From an uncultured Ignavibacteria bacterium (lineage in GTDB: Bacteria; Bacteroidota; Ignavibacteria; Ignavibacteriales; Melioribacteraceae): 8,036 nt of DNA. The position numbers and the translations under genes were made by a program. This document shows positions 1 through 6,969 of this stretch, piece by piece; positions within the stretch are counted from its first letter, which is position 1, and the number at the start of each line of letters is the position of its first letter. Where the stretch lies: assembly GCA_937930275.1 (NCBI GenBank), contig CALGLM010000289.1:1-8036 (forward strand), written 5' to 3'. The notes beneath the pieces were generated by a model. That model saw only the letters and a program-made list of their open reading frames with translations, had not been told where the DNA came from and ran no database searches.

Positions 1-137
1 TGATTTTTGTGATTAAATTGATTTTTGTAATTTTATTTGTTATGTTATAATTTTTCATCTTCAAACTCATTGACTACTTATTATTATCTTCCTACTATTT
101 TAAAATATTAATCATTCAAAATTTAACATTCAATACT

Positions 138-171
138 AAAAAAAATCCTCATCGCAATTAAGAGATGAGGA
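138..171 (-). terminator. Rho-independent terminator of the secreted multidomain gene
   Basis: An 8-bp perfect stem pairs 146-153 (TCCTCATC) with 164-171 (GATGAGGA) across a 10-base loop. Read on the minus strand, the stem is followed directly by eight T (complement of A138-A145). It sits about 50 bases past the stop of the 1026-residue gene, where a terminator for that gene is expected. On the plus strand the stem is followed by AAATTC, so it should act in one direction only. Bases 1-137 beyond it are very A+T rich and show no gene or site that I can support. Confidence 0.88.
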
Positions 172-218
172 AATTCAAAAGTATTAATTATTTAACATTA
201 AACACTTAGCAATTAATA

Positions 219-3200
219 CTATTTTACAAGTACCATTTTTTTAACGGCACTATTAAAATCTGTTGTAATTTTATATAAATAAATACCGCTTGTTAATCCA
301 TTGGCATTAAAAGTAATATTATACTCTCCTGCTTGCTGATAAGTATCAACTAAGGTTGTTACTAATCTACCTAAAATATCATAAATTTCCAATTTAACGT
401 TTGCTGCTTTTGGTATATTATATCTAATTGTAGTATTAGGATTAAAAGGATTAGGGTAGTTTTGTTGAATACCGAAGCTCTTAATATTAATTAATTCATT
501 ATCAACACCAACAATTACTGCCGGTCTATTAAATAATTCACCATAAGCAGTACCAACAACAACTTGGTTAGATTTAGAATCAATAATAATCGAGCTAACT
601 GCCATACCTTGCATCCCTAAACTTTCCCAATTATTTCCCGTATTGGTAGAAGCAAATACCCCTGAGTTCCAAGAAGAAACATATACAGAATTAGTATTAT
701 CAAAACTTATTGAATATACGTGTTGCGAAGTAATTCCGATATCTGATTTAATCCAATTGTTATCGTTCAATTTATACAAACCTTCACCATAAGTACCTGC
801 ATAAATATTACCTGATTTATCAACTGCAAGTTTCCAAATATGCGAAGCTGCGCAGTTCATCTTAGACCAATTATTTCCGTTATCTTCAGATTTTGCCACG
901 CCACCTCCAAAAGTTCCCGCATAAATAACTCCATTATCTCCTTTTACCAAAGTTTGAACTGCCAAGTTTGGCAAACCGCTGTTTGAAGATTTCCATGTAG
1001 CTCCAAAATCAGTGCTAACGAAAATACCACTTCCCCAAGTACCGGCATAAATTTTAAAAGACTCGGTATTAGAAGAATTTAATAAAACCGCTCTAACATC
1101 AAAATTACCTAATCCAAGATTAATCCAGTTAGCTCCGTCATCCGATGTAGCAAATAATCCTATTTCGGTTCCGGCATATAAAGTACCATCAGCAAAATCC
1201 AAAGACCAGATATAACCGACATTCATTCCTTCATTAATTAAATTCCAAGTACCGTTAACATCCGATGATTTGTAAATTTTACCACCGTAAGTACCTACAT
1301 AAATATTGTCATCGGTTTCAATCATAGTCCAAACCATTTCGGTTATCGGAAAAGTACTTAATGCATTCCATTGAACTGTAGCTGAAGGAGGATTTGGATT
1401 TGGTTCACCAATTATATTTACAAGTACTTGAGAACTGTTGTTATTTGCAGTCGGATCAATTGTAACTGAAGAACTTACACTTGCAATATTGTAAATATTA
1501 TTATCAATCGGAATATCACCTAAAAATTTATGCCAATTAAACTGTCCTTGACCGCTAATATTTTTAGCAATAACTTGACCGCTAATCAGTCCTGACGGAA
1601 ATTCTAAATCGGCTAAAGGAGCTAAAACCGAGCCCTGAATATCTATATTTCTAATTTCAAGATTTACGGCTTCGTAAAAGTTATATAAAACGTTGTTTTT
1701 AGCAGTTCCGTGTACAACATGTCCCCCCTTCCATTCAATACCGTTACCGCTAATATTAACTAATACAACACTACCGTTTGGTACGTTAATAATAAAATCT
1801 GTAGCAGCATTTAATTGCTCTTTTGAAACTAAAAAAGAATTGAACAGAGGATGAGTTCCCGTTAAACTAAGCTCGCTATTAGTTAATGTAGTTGTTCCGT
1901 TTATTGAATATCCCTTTAACATATTTGAAAGAGTTTTAAGCTCTACATCTGCAGAAGCAAAATTAATAACACTATCTTGCCTTATTATACCGTTATTAAT
2001 GCTAACTTGATTAATTGGTAAATTTGTCAAATTTCCGTAAACTACATTTCCGTTGTATATTGCACCGCTTTCGTATATTAAATTATTTCCTACAATTAAA
2101 ACATCACTAACTCCGCTTAATGTATCCAATTTGTCTCCTACACTATAGTTTGCAAAGTAGGCATTGTTACCGGCTGCAACTCTTCCTTCTGTATCGCATG
2201 AAGGCTGGTTCATATCATTTAAACAAAATACATTAAAATCTGAAGCAATTCCCAAATTATACGTAGAAGAAAACCTATCGACTAAGCAAGTAATATTTAA
2301 AGTTGCACTTTCGCCTACTGATAAAGATGTAATAGACCATTTACCGTCTGCACTATTATAAGTACCTTTTGAAGCAACATGTGATTGATAAATTATACCT
2401 TGAGGAATCACATCCGATACCGAAATACTTGATGAACCGGAAGGACCGTTATTTTTTACAGTTAAAGTAAAAGTAATAACATCTCCGTTTTCAGGAGTAT
2501 TATTGTTAACCGATTTAACAATTTGCAAATCTGCTAAATTATTTTGATTTGGATCTTCCATTACCGGTAAGTCTATTGTACTAATTGCTTCAACAGGATT
2601 AGCGGTAACATTAAACAAAACATCATTAAAATCTTGGTCGCAACCTCCGTTGTCTCGTCTTATATCTTCAAATCCTAAAACAAGTTTGCCTGTTACGGGA
2701 TCTTGCAAAAGAACATTTTGCTGTTTAATATTAACATTAGTTTGTGGGTTTAAGTTATAATCCGAAAATAGCAACCAATTTCCCGTAGTAATGTTTGTAG
2801 CAGAAGAAAATCCGTTTGCTGCAACAAACCAACCAATTACAGTATTTGCCGAAAAACGACCAATTTTAACTTTATTTCCCGGGTTAAGTCCGCCGCCGCT
2901 ACCGCTTTGCGATGCATTTGGAAAAATGATAGTAAGTGAATTTTGTATGTCACTAATCGAGGTAGGAGGATTCCCTGCCTGATAAGTATAAAATCCCAAA
3001 ACATTTTTATATCCTGCTCCTTCCGTAATAAATGTAACCCAAACATCACATTCTTCAGTAAGATAAACATTTGTTTGAGTTGTATTACTTAAGTAATTAG
3101 GATGGTGATTAGGAACCTTTTGACTTTCCGGTAATGATGCGTTTACCCTGGAAAGTAAAGATGCATCAATAATATCATTTACCGGTTCTAAATAATTTGG

Positions 3201-3299
3201 CACACCGTTAGATTGCCAAGTGCCTAAGGTATTAAAAGTTATAGTCTGTGCTAAACCTATACTATAAACAAAAATTATAAAAAGAAATATTTTTTTCAT
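219..3299 (-). CDS. Secreted multidomain protein: DUF4114, DUF11, choice-of-anchor A, seven-bladed propeller, T9SS type A sorting domain
   Basis: A 1026-residue exported protein. Residues 1-17 form a signal peptide (KK, a hydrophobic core, likely cleavage at GLA|QT). Residues about 85-232 match DUF4114, with the typical GFED...GGCDQDFNDVLF acidic motif at 209-229. Residues about 256-345 are a DUF11-type Ig-like domain (ADLQIVKSV, FTLTVKNNGPS). Residues about 355-595 look like a choice-of-anchor A/collagen-binding adhesin domain (EGRVAAGNNAYF at 371-382; GSVLAPLADLEFPSGLISGQ at 556-575). After a linker rich in Asn and Pro, residues 643-925 hold seven BNR/VPS10-like repeats (IYAGT..G...S.D.G..W). 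Residues 944-1026 are the T9SS tail (NYPNPFNPN, IYDILGRLV, LTSGIYLYKI). The ATG has a GGAG six bases upstream. I infer a cell-surface or released adhesin-like protein. Domain calls come from motifs and the ligand is unknown. It is flanked by its own terminator and by the upstream operon's terminator, so it is probably monocistronic. Confidence 0.93.
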   Translation of the reverse strand: MKKIFLFIIFVYSIGLAQTITFNTLGTWQSNGVPNYLEPVNDIIDASLLSRVNASLPESQKVPNHHPNYLSNTTQTNVYLTEECDVWVTFITEGAGYKNVLGFYTYQAGNPPTSISDIQNSLTIIFPNASQSGSGGGLNPGNKVKIGRFSANTVIGWFVAANGFSSATNITTGNWLLFSDYNLNPQTNVNIKQQNVLLQDPVTGKLVLGFEDIRRDNGGCDQDFNDVLFNVTANPVEAISTIDLPVMEDPNQNNLADLQIVKSVNNNTPENGDVITFTLTVKNNGPSGSSSISVSDVIPQGIIYQSHVASKGTYNSADGKWSITSLSVGESATLNITCLVDRFSSTYNLGIASDFNVFCLNDMNQPSCDTEGRVAAGNNAYFANYSVGDKLDTLSGVSDVLIVGNNLIYESGAIYNGNVVYGNLTNLPINQVSINNGIIRQDSVINFASADVELKTLSNMLKGYSINGTTTLTNSELSLTGTHPLFNSFLVSKEQLNAATDFIINVPNGSVVLVNISGNGIEWKGGHVVHGTAKNNVLYNFYEAVNLEIRNIDIQGSVLAPLADLEFPSGLISGQVIAKNISGQGQFNWHKFLGDIPIDNNIYNIASVSSSVTIDPTANNNSSQVLVNIIGEPNPNPPSATVQWNALSTFPITEMVWTMIETDDNIYVGTYGGKIYKSSDVNGTWNLINEGMNVGYIWSLDFADGTLYAGTEIGLFATSDDGANWINLGLGNFDVRAVLLNSSNTESFKIYAGTWGSGIFVSTDFGATWKSSNSGLPNLAVQTLVKGDNGVIYAGTFGGGVAKSEDNGNNWSKMNCAASHIWKLAVDKSGNIYAGTYGEGLYKLNDNNWIKSDIGITSQHVYSISFDNTNSVYVSSWNSGVFASTNTGNNWESLGMQGMAVSSIIIDSKSNQVVVGTAYGELFNRPAVIVGVDNELINIKSFGIQQNYPNPFNPNTTIRYNIPKAANVKLEIYDILGRLVTTLVDTYQQAGEYNITFNANGLTSGIYLYKITTDFNSAVKKMVLVK
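525..1373 (-). repeat. Seven-fold protein repeat (beta-propeller blades) inside the secreted protein
   Basis: Translated residues 643-925 contain seven copies of a roughly 40-residue unit. Blade cores start near residues 666 (IYVGTYGGKIYKSSD), 707 (LYAGTEIGLFATSDDG), 750 (IYAGTWGSGIFVSTDFG), 792 (IYAGTFGGGVAKSEDNG), 832 (IYAGTYGEGLYKLND), 872 (VYVSSWNSGVFASTNTG) and 913 (VVVGTAYGELF). Four or five keep an S-x-D/N-x-G-x-x-W Asp-box-like ending. Seven units fit one closed propeller. The last blade lacks the Asp-box end, as is common where a propeller closes with its first strand. This is protein-level repetition; the DNA copies have diverged. Confidence 0.85.
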
Positions 3300-3305
3300 A
3301 TATTA

Positions 3306-3309
3306 CTCC
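3306..3309 (-). promoter_or_regulatory. Shine-Dalgarno site of the secreted multidomain gene
   Basis: The minus strand reads GGAG, then six bases, then ATG at 3299. The spacing is good, and the encoded signal peptide begins directly at this ATG, which supports the chosen start. Confidence 0.75.
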
Positions 3310-3413
3310 AAAATTATATTGCTTTAAGTAAGCAAAAATCATACCTATAATATAATTATAAAATTAATAAGAATAACATTAAATTTAATAACTTCAAGTA
3401 ATGTTTAAGTTTG

Positions 3414-3421
3414 CAAATTTA
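3414..3421 (-). promoter_or_regulatory. Possible Bacteroidota-type -7 box (TAnnTTTG) for the secreted gene
   Basis: The minus strand reads TAAATTTG, matching the TAnnTTTG -7 element known from Bacteroidota, about 115 bases before the ATG at 3299. No TTTG-like -33 element lies at the usual distance upstream, and such a match is easy by chance in this A+T-rich stretch. I offer it only as a candidate. I found no convincing TTGACA/TATAAT pair either. Confidence 0.2.
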
Positions 3422-3545
3422 AATTAAATACTTAGATTATTTGAACTATTTGTAAAAAAATTTACGATATTTTGACAATTTATATTTGTTTTGCTTAACT
3501 TTTGTAAATTAAAATGAAAATAAAGGAAAAAAACTCTTTAATTTG

Positions 3546-3593
3546 AAAATAAAAAACCCCCAATTAAAATAATTTAACTTTTAATTTTGGGGG
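3546..3593 (-). terminator. Strong Rho-independent terminator ending the peptide-related operon
   Basis: The stem pairs CCCCC 3557-3561 with GGGGG 3589-3593 and continues AATTAAAA 3562-3569 with TTTTAATT 3579-3586. A two-base bulge (3587-3588) and a 9-base loop (3570-3578) complete it. Read on the minus strand, the stem is followed by TTTTTTATTTT (complement of 3546-3556). It lies about 75 bases past the aminopeptidase stop and ends the operon before the secreted protein gene begins. On the plus strand ATTTTAAA follows, a poor U-tract, so it mainly acts on minus-strand transcripts. Confidence 0.92.
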
Positions 3594-3667
3594 ATTTTAA
3601 ATAAATTTACCACATTAGAATACAAATGTTATGTCCTAAAGTAGGAAATATGTATCAAAATAATACA

Positions 3668-4630
3668 TTATTCTAATAGAAGTTTGCCCTCCTTCATTAT
3701 TAACTTATCATCAAAATAAACTGTGGGTTTTTTAACAACTCCGTCTAAGTGAATCGGAATATGTACATTACCTCCCATACTTTTATTATCTCCCAATGCA
3801 ATGTGAATAGTACCCATAACTTTTTCATCTTCTAAAAGTAAACCGCTTAATTTTGCTTTATGATTTGTACCTATCCCAAATTCAGCAATATTTCTTGCAT
3901 TTTTATCGTATCTTTTCAAAATCGTTAATAAAGCCATAGCTTCCTTTCCACCGGTTATATCAGTTGCAAAACCGTTTTCAACCACTATTTTAATAGGTTG
4001 GTCTTCAATCATACCAACTCCTGCCATTGAACCGTCAACAACAAAAACTCCGTTAGATTTTCCTTCCAAAGGAGCTAAATAAGCTTCACCAGTAGGTAAA
4101 TTGCCGCTTTCTCCTTTCTTATGAAATAAACCGTGACTTGCTATCCCTTTTCTTTCGGTAACATCTAAAGTTATATCAGTACCGTTTTTTGCAGTCACTT
4201 TAATAATTTTTGTTTTATCCAATAGCTTTTTTAGCTTCATAGTTAAATCGTATATTGCACAATAATCGGCACTTAATCCTCTAATCATAACATCTTTAGT
4301 TATTCCCGGAAAAGTTGCAATCCTAACTCCCATTTCGGATGCATCTCTTCTTGCTTGGGTATGAGTTAATGATTTTGTAGTAGGACACAATACAACATCA
4401 AATTTTTTCATTAGCTCGGCAATTTCAATCGGTGGTTCTTCACCGTGCATTTCTCTTGATCTCATTTCAACGTAAAGTGCTTCATTTCCTTGGTCAATTG
4501 CAGCATCATACAATTCTAAACCGATTTCTCTTTTATTTTCATCACATACTACTAATATTTTTTCTCTTTTTTTTAATCCCATGCAATCATTTATTGCTAT
4601 CAAACAAGATTTTCGTAAACTACTATTCAT
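3668..4630 (-). CDS. Short M29 (AmpS/AmpT-like, COG2309) aminopeptidase family protein
   Basis: A 320-residue protein with no signal peptide, so probably cytoplasmic. Known M29 enzymes remove N-terminal residues from peptides with a two-metal centre made of Glu, Glu, His and a His-x-Asp pair. The same pattern appears here: E182 (LPTGEAY), E250 (NIAEFGIG), H276 (GTIHIALGDN) and H294-x-D296 (IPIHLDG). E182-to-E250 spacing is close to that of AmpT as I recall it. It is shorter than classical M29 enzymes (about 400 residues), with a trimmed N-terminal domain (a Rossmann-like start KILVVCDENKR at 24-34) and a shortened loop between H276 and H294. The related iron dioxygenase NicX shares the fold, so another metal-dependent reaction is possible. 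The ATG is preceded by AGGGGG, which overlaps the stop of the barrel gene. It is the last gene of the operon and suits a role in cleaving imported peptides. Confidence 0.85.
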   Translation of the reverse strand: MNSSLRKSCLIAINDCMGLKKREKILVVCDENKREIGLELYDAAIDQGNEALYVEMRSREMHGEEPPIEIAELMKKFDVVLCPTTKSLTHTQARRDASEMGVRIATFPGITKDVMIRGLSADYCAIYDLTMKLKKLLDKTKIIKVTAKNGTDITLDVTERKGIASHGLFHKKGESGNLPTGEAYLAPLEGKSNGVFVVDGSMAGVGMIEDQPIKIVVENGFATDITGGKEAMALLTILKRYDKNARNIAEFGIGTNHKAKLSGLLLEDEKVMGTIHIALGDNKSMGGNVHIPIHLDGVVKKPTVYFDDKLIMKEGKLLLE

Positions 4631-4634
4631 AATT

Positions 4635-4640
4635 CCCCCT
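4635..4640 (-). promoter_or_regulatory. Shine-Dalgarno overlapping the upstream stop codon
   Basis: The minus strand reads TAGGGGGAATTATG. The barrel gene's TAG stop (4641-4639) shares its AG with the AGGGGG ribosome site of the aminopeptidase gene, four bases before its ATG. This fixes the start and points to coupled translation of the two genes. Confidence 0.8.
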
Positions 4641-5343
4641 AAAAAGGTATTCCTAAATTTATTTGAAGTGTAAAACCGATATCTCCGTTATTAACAAAAT
4701 CGGATTTTTCGGATAATTTTGTTCCGTCATCAGCTACCATTTTTGAAATTTTAACATGCGAATAAAAGAAGCTCCCCTCTAAGCTTACATAATTTTTCAC
4801 AATATTAAAAATAAAACCGGTACCGATATAATATCCCATATCCGTTCCTGAATTTGTAAACTTTAACTCATCAGATAATAAACCGCTATTAACCTTCTGC
4901 GTATATGATGCATCAAAAAATGTTAAACCTGCTTCTATTATTTTGAAATCAATTAAATCAGAAAACGGAATTCCAAAATCTAAACCGGCTCCAAAATAAT
5001 TTATAGTAACAAGATAATCAGAATTAATTTGTCCGATTATCCCGAAATCATTTGAAAAAGATTTTTCTTCTTCCAAAATTTGATAGAAACCTTTAAGGCT
5101 AACAAAAAAATCATCAAATTGTGCTCTAAAAAGATTAGCTCCCACTCTAAATCCTTTAAACGAGCCAAATTTATTACTTTCAAGCAATAACTCTTTGTTA
5201 AAATCATCTAAGTTTACGCTTTGGTAAGTGTAACCCGCATAAGCACCGCTTAAACCTAAACAGCCAAATCCGCATGTTTGAGCTTTCAATGTGCCAAATA
5301 ATCCTATAATTAATATTGTACTTACCAATAATGTTTGTTTCAT
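4639..5343 (-). CDS. Exported outer-membrane beta-barrel-like protein, family not recognised
   Basis: A 234-residue protein. Residues 1-21 are a clear signal peptide (MKQ, hydrophobic LLVSTILIIGLFGTL, likely cleavage at LKA|QT). Most of the rest alternates hydrophobic and polar residues in segments rich in aromatics and glycine (for example FKGFRVGANLFRA 62-74, FFVSLKGFYQIL 79-90, MGYYIGTGFIFNIV 169-182, YVSLEGSFFYSHVKI 185-199). The last strand, IGFTLQINLGIPF, ends in the C-terminal Phe usual for barrels inserted by BAM. I count roughly eight such segments, in line with a small barrel. A Cys pair (C24, C28 in CGFGC) follows the cleavage site; it is not a lipobox. The start lies one base after the PqqD-like stop and the stop overlaps the aminopeptidase ribosome site, so it is translated within the operon. 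Function unknown; a passive pore or structural role for peptides is only an inference from its neighbours. Confidence 0.85.
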   Translation of the reverse strand: MKQTLLVSTILIIGLFGTLKAQTCGFGCLGLSGAYAGYTYQSVNLDDFNKELLLESNKFGSFKGFRVGANLFRAQFDDFFVSLKGFYQILEEEKSFSNDFGIIGQINSDYLVTINYFGAGLDFGIPFSDLIDFKIIEAGLTFFDASYTQKVNSGLLSDELKFTNSGTDMGYYIGTGFIFNIVKNYVSLEGSFFYSHVKISKMVADDGTKLSEKSDFVNNGDIGFTLQINLGIPF

Positions 5344-5344
5344 A

Positions 5345-5683
5345 TTATTTTTTCTCTACCTTGCGGTATAATTCAATCAATTTTTTAGAATGTAATTGTT
5401 TTAAAAATTTAATTATTCTATCTTCTGCAGGTTCTATTTTTTCGTTAAATTTTTCCCTACTTATTTTAATTATTTCGGAAACATTGTTACTTCCGTCACA
5501 CATAGGATATATAAATGAACCGATTTCATCCAAATCTATTTTGAAAGGTTTATTTAGGTTTTTACGAAAGAACAGCTTTTCTATAAAAGACGGATTTTTA
5601 TCAATATATAAAATAACAACGAGTTCATCTATAATTTCGTACTCACAAAGTTTTACCGGATAAAGCTCTAACATTTCTTCCAT
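5345..5683 (-). CDS. PqqD-like (RRE fold) small protein
   Basis: A 112-residue cytoplasmic protein. Residues about 46-108 follow the PqqD family pattern: IDLDEIGSFIYPMCDGSNNV (49-68), then SEIIKISREKF, then EPAEDRIIKFLKQLHSKKLIEL (84-105), that is a strand, 'G..iy..cDG...v.eI', and two helices ending in a hydrophobic strand. Residues 1-45 are a basic/hydrophobic lead-in (LVVILYIDKNPSFIEKLFFRK) seen in the longer subgroup of the family as I remember it. Known PqqD domains bind leader peptides of ribosomally made, modified peptides and hand them to an enzyme. No PqqA, PqqC, PqqE or radical-SAM gene is visible, so a PQQ role is not supported. The ATG follows the MFS TAA with no gap, which suggests coupled translation; an internal ATG at codon 4 is an alternative start. 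Partner unknown; the MFS transporter is the most obvious candidate. Confidence 0.85.
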   Translation of the reverse strand: MEEMLELYPVKLCEYEIIDELVVILYIDKNPSFIEKLFFRKNLNKPFKIDLDEIGSFIYPMCDGSNNVSEIIKISREKFNEKIEPAEDRIIKFLKQLHSKKLIELYRKVEKK

Positions 5684-6946
5684 TTATCCGACTATTCCTT
5701 TATCAAGATTTGATGAATCGTTAGCAGCAGATACTTTTAAGAAATATGCAAATAATAATCCAAAAAATCCTAATGAAGAAAATATCCACATTCCTGCTGC
5801 ATATCCGCCTGTTGCATCGTTAACAGTTCCTATAAGATAGTTGAATGAAAATAATCCGATGTTTTGAATCATGGTCATAAGTCCGTATGCAGTACCTAAT
5901 TTATTAGAAGGTACTATTAAAGTAACCGTGGGCCACATAACTGCGGGCACTAAAGAAAATGATAATCCCATTAATGCCATAGGAACAAATAAGGAAACGC
6001 TTGTGTAAGTCATTAACAAATAAACAGGAATTAAGATAACTGAACCTATCATCATTAGCAAGGATCTTTTGCCGATGTAATCACTTAGAAGCCCGAATAA
6101 AGGGGTTAAAACCATAGCAGATAAAGTTAACAAACTGCTTAAAAATCCTCCGAACTCACGACTGACACCATGTGTTTCCATAAAAAACTTTACGGCAAAA
6201 GTCTGAAACGGAAAAATGGCAGAATAAAATGTAACACAAAGTAAAACAACAAACCAAAAGGATTTTGAAAAAGAAAACAACTCCTTAAAAATAAATTCAT
6301 CTTGTTTAGGTACCTCGGCTAATATAAAATTCTTTTCGGCATGACTTTCCATCAACCAATAAACAACTACAGCTACAACAGATATAACACCTGCGGCAAC
6401 TGAAATAAGCAACGGTAAATGCCAGTCACTATATAAAGATTTTGCCCAAGTCGGCGAGTTTAATGCCGCAAACGAACCTAAACGAGCAATAGTTAAATTT
6501 AATCCGAAAGCAAAAGATAATTGTTTACCTTTAAACCATCTACCTATTACGGTAGTAACGGCAACTATTAAAGATTCGGCACCAAGTCCAAAAACAAGAC
6601 GCCCTACCGCCATAACTGTTAGCGATGAAGATGAAACTGTAATAATTGCCCCCAACATGCAGAAAAATGCAAAAATAAACGTGGATATTTTTGTACCCAA
6701 TCTATCAATAATTATACCGCCAACTAAAACCATTATTATATTGGGAAAACTGTAAATAGCATTTAATAACCCGATATCGGAATCCGAAAATTTCAATTGT
6801 GTTGATAAAAGATCGGCTAAAGGACTAATACTATCATAAACATAATAATTGCCAAACATTGCAAGGCTTACAAATACTAAAAGAAGCCACCGAAAAAGTT
6901 CAGGAGGATAGCTTTTTTCTTTTGGAACAATAAAATTATCAGTCAT
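5684..6946 (-). CDS. MFS transporter, MFSD1-like (putative dipeptide/small-peptide carrier)
   Basis: A 420-residue inner-membrane protein with about twelve helices in two six-helix halves (near 18-40, 58-80, 86-107, 110-133, 144-165, 178-199, then 229-251, 264-287, 294-313, 318-344, 350-374, 383-404) joined by a polar loop at 200-228. MFS motif A occurs in both halves: GGIIIDRLGTK 76-86 and GLLSDYIGKR 285-294. Several stretches recall eukaryotic MFSD1: YSFPN 65-69, GRLVFGLGAESLIVA 115-129, WFKGKQLSFAFGL 137-149, ARLGS 154-158, LGTAYGLMTMIQNIGL 350-365. Mammalian MFSD1 is a lysosomal dipeptide transporter, so dipeptides are the best guess for the substrate, but this rests on remembered resemblance, not an alignment. 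A weak purine-rich site (AAGAGA, 6952-6957) precedes the ATG. The stop codon abuts the PqqD-like ATG. A hairpin lies between this gene and the OPT gene. Confidence 0.9.
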   Translation of the reverse strand: MTDNFIVPKEKSYPPELFRWLLLVFVSLAMFGNYYVYDSISPLADLLSTQLKFSDSDIGLLNAIYSFPNIIMVLVGGIIIDRLGTKISTFIFAFFCMLGAIITVSSSSLTVMAVGRLVFGLGAESLIVAVTTVIGRWFKGKQLSFAFGLNLTIARLGSFAALNSPTWAKSLYSDWHLPLLISVAAGVISVVAVVVYWLMESHAEKNFILAEVPKQDEFIFKELFSFSKSFWFVVLLCVTFYSAIFPFQTFAVKFFMETHGVSREFGGFLSSLLTLSAMVLTPLFGLLSDYIGKRSLLMMIGSVILIPVYLLMTYTSVSLFVPMALMGLSFSLVPAVMWPTVTLIVPSNKLGTAYGLMTMIQNIGLFSFNYLIGTVNDATGGYAAGMWIFSSLGFFGLLFAYFLKVSAANDSSNLDKGIVG

Positions 6947-6969
6947 TTAAGTCTCTTGTTTAAATTATA

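Larger units (their letters stand above)
3300..3667. other. Intergenic gap with terminator and presumed promoter, no gene
   Basis: This 368-base, extremely A+T-rich gap separates the aminopeptidase stop from the start of the secreted protein gene. It holds the strong minus-strand terminator at 3546-3593, and between there and 3310 it must hold the promoter of the secreted gene. Between the aminopeptidase stop and the terminator (3594-3667) there are three short weak inverted repeats: 3612-3616/3625-3629, 3634-3638/3642-3646 and 3650-3655/3663-3668. The third one reaches the first base of the stop codon. I see no credible open frame, RNA gene or mobile-element remnant on either strand. Confidence 0.7.

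Noticed and set aside
1..30. Direct repeat TGATTTTTGT at 1-10 and 19-28
   Set aside because: Only two short copies of a T-rich word in A+T-rich DNA at the window edge; no array or attachment-site context.
3473..3500. TTGACA on the plus strand as a promoter -35 box
   Set aside because: No TATAAT-like -10 box at the right distance, and no plus-strand gene follows.
4639..5343. Barrel-like protein as a lipoprotein
   Set aside because: The Cys after the signal peptide is preceded by Ala-Gln-Thr, which is not a lipobox; cleavage at LKA|QT by signal peptidase I fits better.
5316..5663. A 115-codon plus-strand open frame
   Set aside because: It is antisense to the PqqD-like gene and the start of the barrel gene, and its translation is a Ser/Ile/Leu-rich shadow with no motif.
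5345..5683. PQQ cofactor biosynthesis locus
   Set aside because: Only the PqqD-like fold is present; no pqqA, pqqB, pqqC or pqqE-like gene is visible in the window.
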